Positions 13,441-25,500 of a stretch of 64,000 nt of DNA are shown piece by piece. The notes under the pieces are model-generated. The model worked only from the letters and a program-made list of their open reading frames with translations, was not told the DNA's origin and made no database searches. A program made the position numbers and the translations under genes. Numbering within the stretch: position 1 is the first letter of the stretch; each line of letters opens with the position of its first letter. This DNA is from Diorhabda sublineata. Taxonomy: Eukaryota > Arthropoda > Insecta > Coleoptera > Chrysomelidae. The stretch lies in contig NC_079481.1 in assembly GCF_026230105.1 (NCBI RefSeq), positions 29,915,489 to 29,979,488 on the forward strand, given 5' to 3'.

Positions 13441-15596
13441 AAAAAATATTATTTTTCCCTTTTTTCTTTTATGTAAATATTAGAGTGAGAATCTTGAAAA
13501 TACTACCTTTTATATACATTGTAGGTAGGCTATAAGCGATATTAATGTAATGATGCTATTATGCGGTTTTTGTTTTGGAGTAAAATCGTTTTTACCAATT
13601 CAAATATATTGAAAACATACATAAAGTTATTATTCCATTATTTACTAAAAAACAATTTTCGTAAATATAAACTGTACTTACATATATTTTGTTCTATTTT
13701 ATATGATATAGAATAAAAAATTTTCGTATTTATGCCGATTTTTCCACTTATCTACTGGTTTTTAATATAAATTCAAAATTTTAACGGTCTTCATCAATTT
13801 TTCTTCATAATAAATAAAGCTTCTTGTCAATGTCAATGTCAACCTGTCATAAGATCTAATATCGATTTTTGTTCGTTCGAAGAACACCGTAGTGTACTAT
13901 GTTCATTTCATATCTATGGATAAAATCGATACATGGATATATTATTAAAATCGAATCGATATTCTCTGTTCACGTTTCAAATAAATCGATAACCAACTAA
14001 GTTGTTATACACATGCTTGATTACGAACCTATTTAATAGAAAAACCTAATAACTGATACAACTGAAAGATAATTAATAATTTCCGCGTCACGGGACTGAG
14101 TTACTAAAAAATGAGATCTGAGTTTATCGCGAAAACCACATTTTGAAAGTGCACGTTCGCTCGGAATCAGTTCCGCGAACAAAGCTTATAACTACACTTA
14201 TGAACAGATACACAGTGTCCTAAATAATAATCAACACAAAGTAGAGGCGTATAGGTGAGTCCAAAATTTGACAGTATCAAAATTTTTTTTGCAATGATGC
14301 ATAAATGAAAGGCAATTGAATAACTTTGAGAAGTTAACTAGGGGTAACCTAACCTAAAAATCCCACACAACGTTCTTATGTCAGTTGATTTAAAAATTAA
14401 ATTCCTAAACGTTTTTACAATCAATTTTTCATAAAACTTTCATTTTCAAAAAAAAAGTAGAATAATTCGTTTTCAACAACGTTATTTAAAGAACTAAAAA
14501 ATAGTCGAGCGTTTATACATCGAATTTGAAACAATACAATTCAATTACCAAGACTGTTAAATTCAGAGGACGATCTATTTTCATTAACCCCGCACAATCC
14601 AATTTTGTGACATCACAAATTACAACAAATCTCATCTTGGTGACGTTGACAACATCAATTTCTCATATTATTTGAGAAACTATTCACATTTTATTCACCT
14701 TGTAAAATGAGGTTCACATTATTTATCAATATTTTACATTTCTCTACAAACTAATTTGTGACGTCAGTAGACAATTTGACAGATTTGTTTAAATGAACCG
14801 TCCTATTCGTTGTGGAAATCCTTGGTTAATGGTAATTCTTCCGTCTGCGCGTTGATGGTGCGCGCGCATAACACAGTGGCGCACACACAGAAATAACTGA
14901 AGGGAATATGCTGAAGAAACAATAATATTACGTAAGTTTTTTTAAAATAAATTGTTATTAGTGGGAATGATAACAAATTTGGTTATCAACTGTTATTGAA
15001 AGAGTTTATTTTTAAATTTCCAGTTGATATTTAGTGATAACCTGAATCACAAATCTATAACAAAGTATTACTTAAAGTAAACAAAAAGAAACATTTGAAA
15101 CTTAACATAATAAAACGATTTTCTCCAGTTTTTTCAATGTATCCTATTTCTTATGTATTTATACCTAGACATTAACAGTTTCGAAGAGATTGTTTTGTTT
15201 TTTTTTGGTTATTTTTTTAATTTAAAGCATTTTTCCTATTTAAAAATTAAAAATACGATCTTTTCTCTTTTCTTTAAGTAGACTGATACGTTGTAGGTAA
15301 TTTTTGTCTGTATTTAGACTTAATTAACTAGACATTTAAATAAATTATTTTCGTCTGCTCTAAGAAAATGATTAAGTAATTATAGTAACAATTTGTTTTC
15401 CTCTTAACTTAGTGAATACCACCAGGATGTTTCAAAACAATTGTTGATATATAAGTTTGATTTTTGCAGGATTATGAAATTAAATTGAATTTTCTTAAAA
15501 CGTAAAATAAAGTAAAACTAAACCAACTGAGTGTTTTTTTTTTATTCTCCTTGAAACCACAAGCTTTTTATACTTGAACAAATATTTACATTGTTT

Positions 15597-17013
15597 TTAG
15601 TCCCCAGCCGTTATTTCTATAAATCTTTGGTTATGTTTGCCCGTTTTAAAGCCGGTACTGGAATTAATGAAATTTGACGTTGCCAAGTTTATAGTGCAAC
15701 AATTACTAGCACCTCAATTATACACGATGATTTTTTTTACAATAAAACAATCGTAAAATGTTTTCCCGTATATTAACTTCAATAATTTTTTTTTTAAATA
15801 TACAAATATAGATTTATTTTAATATAAAATGTAGGTACATATTAAGCATCCCTTGTAATCCCAGTTACCTACATATTGATAGTAGTAGAAATCTCTGATG
15901 AGAAAATTCTTTTCTCCATCGATACTTTCCTGAAAATATCATAAACTATAATAATTATTTACATTATTCGACGCGAGCTACTCACTCGACTGGGTTAACG
16001 AAGTACCGGGGTATATTGTCATCTATCAGTTTTTTCATATTATGTACCGAATATCGATTGTACTGTCCCCAAATGCTATTCATAAATTTACTATTGTACT
16101 GAGCTGGATCCAGCATTGCTGTAACGTGAAAATGAAACTATTTCAAATATATGTCACAAATAACGATATTTTCTATTCTTATGACAACTTTATTTTAATA
16201 CAAACTATCCATCCGATTCATTAATAACCCATATTATTTACGGTTAACTTAAAGATTCAAGGACAAATTATTTATTTATTTTCAATTAAGCACCATAGGT
16301 GGGTCTGCATCATAAAAAAAACCACAGAGTTTACCATACGAAAAGAATGCAAAGTTTTTTATTGGTGGTTCTTAATCAATAATTATTATTCTGTGTCTAA
16401 TTATGAAAATAGCTTTGATTTTAATCTAACGGTATAAAGTATAATAAAATAATAATTTAATTTCGGGTCGTTAATATAATATTATGAAATCGATATTATT
16501 ATATTCCCGGACGGCGTCAGTTTGGCCAGATCAGATTAGTTGAACCGTCTAATATAAGTGATCTGTGATCTATTAATTATCATATGAATGAGCGCCACTA
16601 GCTATACAACCAACATCACATAATGTGTAATATATACGAAAAAATAAACTTAAAAGTAAATATTTATATTAAATTAGTACCTTGGATTTGTTCTTCCCTT
16701 TGTCGCATTTTTTTAGCTGCGAAAGCTGCCTGAGGTACCGAACCCATATCTGCGTTTTCTTCGCAATTGCAAGCTGTTATATATAACATATTATTTGATC
16801 AAATTCTTTGAAACAAATTTTTGTTACTATTAAAAGAGAAATATAAAATAGTTGCAAACAAAGTCAAAGTTTTATTAAATCCCCCAACGTATTTCACATT
16901 TAAAACTTACGTGATAAAATTTCCGAATCAAAATATTCTTTGTAGTTAATATTCAATGACATAAACTTCTCCAGATTTAAAAATTCTTCGTCGAATCTGG
17001 TTGAAAAAATCAT
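15597..17013 (-). CDS. Unrecognised four-exon gene, 129-residue protein
   Basis: Exons in transcript order are 17013-16911, 16773-16681, 16118-15986 and 15657-15597. All junctions have consensus GT-AG sites (donors GTAAGT, GTACTA, GTGAGT; acceptors ATAACAG, GTTACAG, TTCCAG) with phases 1, 1, 2 that keep one frame for 390 bp, which chance would not give. The start ATG (17013) is preceded in frame by TAA. An alternative is that an upstream exon joins at the ttttttcaaccag acceptor (AG at 16998-16997). The product is hydrophilic, with no signal peptide or membrane segment. It contains NINYKEYFDSEIL, a CNCEE cluster, a Lys/Arg/Gln-rich helix (AAFAAKKMRQREEQIQ) and an aromatic stretch (SIWGQYNRYSVHNMKKLIDD), ending in FIEITAGD. 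I do not recognise the family and assign no function. It is the downstream neighbour of Got1 on the same strand. Confidence 0.8.
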
Positions 17014-18425
17014 ACAGAAAGCTTAATACGAAATTTTCAAAAAAATAAAATTAAAGCGTAGTTTATCGTACTTTATTGTACTAGAACGTTAACCACACTA
17101 AAATCTGCATGAACTGGATATACATAAATTGAAGATAATACAGTTTAAAGGCCAAACAGGTTATCTAAAATTAAATATTTTGTTTGATATAAAATTCTGC
17201 CACAAATTTGATCAATACTTTGTTTCGAATAAAAGATTTTATTTTCTAATGATTTTTTTTACTTTATATCAATCTTAAATGATGAAAATTTTTTTAAAGC
17301 AGCACTAACCAGTACAAAATTCAGTATTCTGAAGATTAGATTTCTATTTTTTTGGGTTAATTTTCCGAAAGCCACTTGTACTTGTCAGTTTTTTTCATAC
17401 TACTTTCATTACATTAACAAATAAAATAAAAAATTACGCGGCATCGTTTTTATAACCTCAAAATAGTACTTTTTATGCGAATTACAGTTTTAATAAAGTA
17501 ATTCGTGGGATTTACTAATAATTAACATATTTTATACTTTTGCTATCATTATTTCTAAAATATTATACTAAACGACAGTATAAAAACCGTTTTTTGGTAA
17601 ATTCCCAGTGTCAAGAAATATCGACTTGCTTTTACAGAGCTCTGTACCAAATACAAAAAACTTGTAAATACTAACATCGTTTATTTTCGTGAAAATTCGG
17701 AGTTTAGTTTCGTTCTGATTAGTCCTCCTGATCTACGTCAAAATGACGGCCGTAGGGTAAGCAATATACTCGTATGGTACCCTTGTAGGCTTTTCTTGTT
17801 TTTTTTTCCGGTAGCAATAGTTTTGTATTGTGATATTAAGATCCATACGTAGTTTTTAGATCTATTTCAGTGAACTAATACAGCTGAAATTGCGTATTTT
17901 TAAAGTTTTTCTAGTCAGTCTGTAAGTAAGCTTTAAACGTTTCTTAAAAGTGTTTTTTTTCTTGGAAATTAATTCACACTGTTGGGTTTAAGTTTATCAA
18001 ACAATACCCCATTTTTTAAAGAAACTATTTCGAATAAATAGCAAATAAATCAGCAGAAAATTGCTCAATTGAATTTTTTTGTCTATGTTATTAAGATTTA
18101 ATTGTTGGAAATGCCCATTATAGAGGTATTAAGTTATTTTAGAAAAAGTTTTTTACATAACGGAAAATGTTAACTGCAGACAAGGGCCCCTAAAAGTCAT
18201 GTTGCAACGTACCTCCACCACTGATTTAAATATATCATTTCACATATTTTTGAAAGCCACCTGTATATTAACAACTTATTTTATTGTTTGGTTAATTTTT
18301 AATCAAAATGATTGTTTTTTCTTGTTGAGAATTAGGTGAATGAATAAAAAAGTCTATAAAAAAATTAATTATATTAAAAATGTGATAAAATAAATAACAT
18401 ATCGATACAATATTTTTTCTCGAGT
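17014..18425. other. Intergenic spacer with one orphan exon-like segment
   Basis: Mostly AT-rich. At 17738 a plus-strand CAAAATGACGGCCGTAGG|GTAAGC looks like a first coding exon (MTAVG) with a donor, preceded by pyrimidine-rich sequence. No continuation was found on that strand before Got1. Its reverse strand also has a short open frame, so coding status is unresolved. Confidence 0.35.
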
Positions 18426-19143
18426 TCATACTCGAACTCGATTTGCATCCCCTGTAAGCTTATCCACAACCTAAAACAAATAATTTATTCAAAATAACAT
18501 TTTATTTAAACAAATTTGATCATTTCCAAACTCTATAAAACGAAATTAATTCTGTACAAGTACAAACTTACCATACTTATACCAGGGAAATTTAATAAAG
18601 TACCCAAAATTGGTATCCTTCTTAAAAAATTAATGGCAATAGGGAAAAAATCACTGAAATAAACAAATAAAAATTTTTTTCTCTATTTAGATAGTTAATT
18701 AGTATATTACCTAAATAATAAAAAGAAACCATATAGTTCTAACAACATACCAACAAGGGGCCATTTTAATAATACTAATATTATACCCCCGAAAAAAGCT
18801 AACGACCTTTTTGCTTTATGCCTTTGAAAAAAGAACAAAAACGTTCTTTGTCTTCCTATTATAGCTACCAATCCAGAGATAAATAATATCTAAAATTTTT
18901 CACAACTTTATTTTTGTTCCATAACGATTTTAGTAGTGGTACAAAACACAATCACATAAATACTTATACATACATTTCCTAAAGCTAATAAACTTCTATC
19001 CAATAGGAGCAATATTCCTAGGAAAATAAAAAAAATACCAAACGTGGATAGCCCAACTCCGATTTCTACAAAAAAAAACTTTTAATATTTGAATAATTTA
19101 ATTATTTTTGTTATTTACTTTGCGTGTCTGTTAATTCAAACAT
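18426..19143 (-). CDS. GOLT1B: Got1/GOLT1B vesicle transport protein
   Basis: Exons in transcript order are 19143-19119, 19065-18974, 18889-18711, 18653-18572 and 18470-18426, with phases 1, 0, 2, 0. They join to 423 bp and 140 residues, against about 138 for vertebrate GOLT1B. The protein begins MFELTDTQKIGVGL, has four hydrophobic segments (about residues 12-34, 38-52, 66-84 and 88-108), the basic loop RQRTFLFFFQRHKAK, then FLRRIPILGTLLNFPGI and the C-terminal VVDKLTG. All of these match the Got1 family in order. From family knowledge it is a small tetraspanning protein of ER/Golgi membranes that acts in anterograde transport and vesicle fusion. The carboxypeptidase D start lies only 447 bp away on the other strand. 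The tiny first exon (8 codons plus 1 base) was placed by family likeness and donor GTAAAT. Confidence 0.93.
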
Positions 19144-19590
19144 TTTGTTTTTTCAACTGATGTGGAACTTGGCACAAATAACATAACCTCAATACTTGCT
19201 GTCAGTCAATAATTGACATTTCTAATAAGAATCACAGAAAACAATAATTACGACCTGATATTTAATAATAAATATTAATTATATAATTTTAGTATGATAT
19301 GAAAACATTTATTATTTATATAAATATTAGGATCACTACTAATAATATTAATCGATAAATAAATTTTATAAAAACATAGAATTGAAATGTCGTAAATAAC
19401 CTTCAACCGTCAAATGTCAAGGTTGTTTAGTGATAGTAGTGTAGTCACACACAGATGTCATCAATTTTTTTTTTATTTGTAATTTTAAAAACAAGAGAAA
19501 CGGGAAAATACGACCAACGAACACGTCATTAAAAACTCGTTAAACACTAGATGAAGCGATTAGTGTAAATAATTTTGCTCAATAAACAAC
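19144..19590. promoter_or_regulatory. Short divergent intergenic region between Got1 and carboxypeptidase D
   Basis: The two start codons are 447 bp apart and point away from each other, so both 5' UTRs and any core promoters must fit here or overlap. I see no clear TATA box. Copies of the TGTCA/TGACA-type word (tcaaatgtcaagg near 19411, tgacattt near 19214) occur. Confidence 0.6.
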
Positions 19591-22500
19591 ATGTTACTGA
19601 AAGCAATAATTTTATCGTGTGTGATACTTAATTTAAGTGAAACATTAACTATAAGAAGTGTCGAATATGAGAAATTCCTAGAAAAACCAAAGTATTACGA
19701 TTACGATGAACTTACGAATTTATTTAGAAAATTGGAAACTGAACACCCGGAACTGGTAAAATTAAGATCCGTAGGAAAATCTGTGAAAAATCGAGACCTG
19801 TGGGCTTTGGAAATTAACTCAAATGTACAAAACAGGACGTTGTTAACTCCCATGTTTAAATATGTAGCTAATATGCACGGGGACGAAACAGTCGGAAGAC
19901 AATTGATGATTTATTTGGCGCTTTATTTAATCCATAATTATGGTACCAACGATAGAGTTACTAAATTGGTCAATACCACTGATATTTTTTTAATGCCTTC
20001 TATGAATCCAGACGGTTATGAAAATTCAGAGGTAATTTTTTATTGATTAATAATAAAAAAAATTTATTTCAAACAAATTTCTTGGGGTTATTGTACATAT
20101 AATTATAGAATTGTTGTTAAATTTTCAAAATAACATAAAATTTATCTCCTATATACAATTAATTATTTATGTCTATTTATCTTGCGTTATTATTTTCATT
20201 TACAATTTATCAACAGGAAGTTTCCATTATAGACAATCACAATGAAGAGCAGTTATAAAAATTTTAATTTGTTAATATTTTGATTAAATATTAACAAAAT
20301 TTTGCATATTTTGGGATCCTATATAAAATATTATTCTAGGAAGGACGTTGTGAGTCGAAAGATCATTACGTTGGAAGGGAAAATCAGAATCATGTAGATT
20401 TAAATAGAGATTTTCCTGATCAGTTTGATACTTCAAGAGTAGGTGAGCGCTATTGGTAGTTAATCTCTTTATTATGATTAAATATTACATAGATTTAAGC
20501 ATTAATAACTTTTAATTATTTTTAAACTAAACTTTCAATCAACCCTGGTAAAACAACACTATTAACATTTATTAACAACAAACAAAAAGCAACCATACGT
20601 ACATTTACCTTTAACTAATAAATTCCAATAAAATAAAGTATCCTGGATAAAATATTTACTTGGAACAAACATCTAGATCCACTATTGTAATTGGACTTGT
20701 ATCAAGCTTGTTGGTATGGAAACTTAAGCCTAAGATGGTACATTGGGTATAACAGTTGTCAAACTCAGAAAAAAACAACAAAATTCAAAGGCTGACCTGT
20801 TTGGGTCTTAGAGGCGCTGCTGAATCTGCCTTCCTTCCACATTATATAGTGAAAAGAGAGGCATTTCATGTTCCACAGGCTAATCTAGCCGAGGGAGCTG
20901 TTAAGTCTTCTAAAGCTTTACAGAATCAATAAAACTCAAAAACAGTTACAAACTAGTGGACCAAAAGTACATAAATAGACGTTTCATACAAATTATCACA
21001 AATAGTGGTCAATGAAGTTCAAAATGCATTTCTATGGTAAACAAATGGTTCAAAGCTGGTGAAAGGAACTGGAGTGAGCATTTTTAAATCGACGAAGATT
21101 CTAAAGGCTATTGAGACACGTCAAAGTAAGAGTGGGAGTGCAAAGAAACTCTAAAAACACTAGCTAACAGGAGTTTTACTCCAATTCTAAGATAATTCAG
21201 TACCTTATCAGTTTAAACTGCTGACTACGTCATCTGTGAGTGTCCAAACATAAGCCTCACAGCTTGCCTTGACCGCTCACAATCCCACTAAGAACTATGA
21301 ACCATATCAGCTAAGAAGTCTGAGAAACTTCTCATGATGTCCTGAAGACATTCAACTGGTGGTTGATCTTCTGGAAGATCATTGCCCCTTCAAAAATCAC
21401 CTTAAGATAATAGGCATAGGAAGGCGAAGGAACAGTTCTAAAACCTTGGGAAGTGAGATAATGAACCTTTTGTGGGAGAAATCTACATATTTTGGTCTTC
21501 TAAGTACTGGAGAGCCCAACCGACTATCCAAACAATCCACTTTTCAGTTACCGATAACAATATTCCAAGCAGAAACCAGAACTTTTCATATTTTAATCAG
21601 ATTCTTCTTCACAAGGCACAATTTTGTCTGGCAGACAACCGGAAACTATAGCTATGATGACCTGGATCATTTCTAGGCCTTTTGTTCTATCAGGGAACCT
21701 CCACGGAGGAGCTGTTGTTGCCAGTTATCCTTTCGATGATTCCAAGTAAGAACAATAAAGTTGGAATGAAATATTGATAAAATCGTGTATATTTTTATTT
21801 GTGGTTCCAGTTCTGGCAGAACTTGTTGTAAGGAAAGTCGATCGCCCGACGATGAAATCTTTAGAAAATTAGCTTTAAACTACGCACATTTAAATCCGGT
21901 GATGAAACAAGGGAACGCATGTAGAGATGATACTTTTGATAAAGGTATCACCAATGGTGCTTATTGGTACGAAGTAACCGGTAAGTACAAAAATTTATTT
22001 CGATATTATATCATAAAAACGTTAAAATTAACACATCTGGTGAATAATAAAATGAGTTATTGTGATTTGACAATGTAATGTTGTAATAAATGTGCAAATA
22101 ATGATTTTTTTGCTATTAGCCGAACGTTAATTGGAGTTTGATTATAATAATGTACTCGCAAATGCATAAAATAAATATTATCAACTTTTGCTATATTAAC
22201 CTTGCAAAAACATATAAGCAGTGAAATTTATATTTTTTAATCTTTTTAAATTACGAGTGTTGTCTGGAAAGTAATAAAAGTGGGAGGGGACTATCATCGC
22301 CATCTTGGCGTTACTAGGCAACGTTCTTAGTTTACTTTAAAGTCGTCGAAAATTATTAAATTTATATCAAAATATCATTATTAACATCGATATCTCAAGG
22401 ACAAAAATATCGATATATCGGTTAAATTAAAAAATTTTTAAAATACTCATATACTTAATTGACTTACCACCAGTGCTTTTAAACTATGAGAATGCATCGT

Positions 22501-25500
22501 AAATTTGTTGTATTGCCACTAGTTTTATAATTTTCACCACACATATTACAAATAACATTATCTTAATTGGTTTTTTTAATAAAAAATTCACACAGAACCA
22601 CTGCTGGACGACGACATGATTCACAAATTTCGAATTAGAAAAAAGTAAACAAGTCACGAGATTGAGGTTATTCAAATACCGAGATCATTCGAAAAATGAC
22701 GGACAACAGCTATATACACATATTTACGCAACGTAAATAAAACATAAGACTCAAAAGTCATAGTCAATACATTTATTTTTTTTTTCGTTCGTTTCTATCT
22801 TTTTTTTGGATTCTAGCGATGACAGTTTTTGATACAACATTGTATTGATATTTTGATACATCGGATCTTGAAAATATCGATATCTCGATAGTTTTTCCTT
22901 TAGTGTCTGAATACGCGCGTTAGACAATGTAGTTAGTGTTGCTATAGTGTAACGGTGTGTTCAATACGAATATCACAAATCTAACTTAAATGAAGATTTT
23001 TCTCATTTTGACGGTAATGTTAGTGTAACCTGGTGGCTTACGTAACATAAATTAATTAGGAAAATACATACAATCAATGAAATCTATATTTTTTGATTAA
23101 TTTTATTTTAAATATCTACGAGTGCTGTCCTGTTGGCAATGTTTTTACTAACAGCGGCAGCGGACGTGACTGCGACCACCATCTTGGCGTTTCTAGGCAA
23201 CGGAGCCGTGGTAGTTTGTTTATTATGATTTTTGTATACGGTGGAGTGTTGATACAAAAAGTAGTGTAAACCAGTGATTTACGTATATTATCAAATAAAT
23301 ACGTACAAGCAATAAAATTGTTATTTTTCAATTCAAATTTTATTAAAATACCAGCGATGTCGTAAATGTAACAAATTTTATTAACAACGGCGATAGTGGT
23401 CGGGACTAGTATCGCCATGTTGGCGTTACCAGGCAACCAGTTCGTTTTATCATGCTTTTTATATACAGGGGAGTGTTAGAATGTGCGCTGCAATTAAAAA
23501 TAGAATTATGATGTGAGAATGATCGAATTTGGCGCCGAATGACTATTATTAAACGTCAGTAATAAAGACTTGAATCGTTTTGACATTAAAATTAGTATAA
23601 TACGCAGGTTAAACAAATATTTCTTAAAAGAGTCGATGAAATTACAAATTTCTTCTTCTTGGATGAAAAGTTTGTTTCAAATTATGTTAAAAAAATGAAA
23701 TGAGTTAGTTATAATAGGAATATTTTTGTTTTTATAGGCGGTATGCAGGATTTCAATTACGTACATTCGAATTGTTTCGAGGTTACATTCGAATTGAGTT
23801 GTTGCAAATTCCCTTACGCCAATACGCTCCCCAAAGAATGGGCGAATAACAAAGAATCACTTTTAACTTTTATGGAATCCGTTCATTGGGGCGTCAAAGG
23901 TTTAGTTCGAAACGAACACGGAGACGCGGTACTCGACGCCGACGTCGTCGCCGAAGGCATCCCCCATAACGTCACCACCTCGAATAGAGGAGAATATTGG
24001 AGATTGTTACTACCGGGTAGATACAAAATGTACGCCGTCGCTTACGGGTAAGCAAATATTTAAACGTTGATGTTGTTTTTTGTTATTCCCGGTATATCCT
24101 TTATTATCCCGCACTATTAGAACGGTGTAGCTTCGGAATTTTAAATAGGGAAACGACTTCCAGGTACCAACAATCTGATCCGATAGAGGTTATAGTGGAA
24201 GAAGGGAAAACGACTGTTCAAAACTTTACGTTGAAGCTGCAACAAGCTGCATCAGGTAATTCTAGGTACAACGTCGATAACGGTGATGTTTGGTATTGGA
24301 ATTAGTAATAATAAATCATTTTAAACAATAATTTTCTCAACATCAAACCGGTGCTTCATTATTTCTTTCGTAGAACCATATATTCCATGTTTCTACAAGA
24401 TATTTTTGATTGTAACGATTATTTTTATATAAAAATTCGTAAAAATACTCTAATAATTATCTATTTCTCTTCAAAAATATCTTTTTTTCATTATTTATTG
24501 AAGTTTTTATCTTATTCGCTTTCGTTGATCGAATACTATAAATAATTTAAATGAAATAGGAAAAAATATGCCTATTTAGCATCCAGTAGTTTGTTTTTAA
24601 TCGATTCGGTTTATGTTTTTTGTAATTTTTAACCCTCTGTTATAAGGGATGATCAGAAAGTACTTTTATCCGAATTCTCTGTTACTTTCTGTACAGCCCT
24701 TGTATAACAATTACTGGTGATTTTCGATATAAATTCATGTTTGCTAACAAATAATAATTAATATTTATGTTTTATTATAAATTGTTTTAGCAAAATTAAT
24801 TTTATTTATTGCAGAAACAATATACACAGTGTCCAAAAAATATATAACACATTGCAATAAGTTGATTCAAAATTAACGCTTCATGTATGTACAGGCTTTT
24901 ATTCAATTGAATTAATACATCAGACAATTTTCACATTTTATCTATAAGAACAAAAAAATTATAATAAACTTCTTTGATTTTTAATGTTTTTGTTTCTTTG
25001 TAGTGCGAAACATAACCTCAAACACACCAATTTCAATGAATATTCAATGACATTATTTCCAAACATTTCATTCTTCTTTTCCATAACATTATTTCGAAAT
25101 ACTTATTTCTTCTTTTTCTGATCTATGTGACAGTTCTTTCCTCGTTGACAGCTAAGAAAAAGGTTATCAACTTAACCTAATTTCAACGAACGTCAACAGG
25201 TTAATAAAATTTTTTTTGGACACTGTATAAACTGTTGTTACTAACAATGTTTGTTTAAATAAAATACATATGTTGGAAAGACAAATTATTTTGTGAGATT
25301 TTGTATTGATATTTCTTTATATATACAAAAAAAAGACGCATTCCATGACATATTATATATTTTGATATACATTCCGATATTGTGAATCTCATTTCTTTTT
25401 AGTAATAATAAAATTCTTAAGAAGACATGTGTATTTTATTTCTTCTTCTGTTATTCACCTTTTTTTTAATTTTTGCACTTTAGGTAGATGAAAAAATGGC

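Larger units (their letters stand above)
11741..15596. other. AT-rich intergenic DNA with retroelement scraps
   Basis: A TA microsatellite lies at 11878-11896. Two RNase H scraps are listed separately. A 13-bp inverted repeat (tgtacaggacgag / ctcgccctgtaca) spans about 13174-13226. Sequences near 14215-14260 and 14850-14935 end in good donor sites (gtatag|gtgagt and tattac|gtaagt) and could be untranslated first exons, but no linked coding exon was found. Confidence 0.5.

Noticed and set aside
21359..21676. 105-residue plus frame as a gene
   Set aside because: It merges a retroelement piece with an out-of-frame reading of CPD exon 3; the true exon frame reads QPETIAMMTWIISRPF.
22484..23436. 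63- and 106-residue minus frames in CPD intron 4
   Set aside because: They lie across the diverged three-copy repeat and have no protein features.
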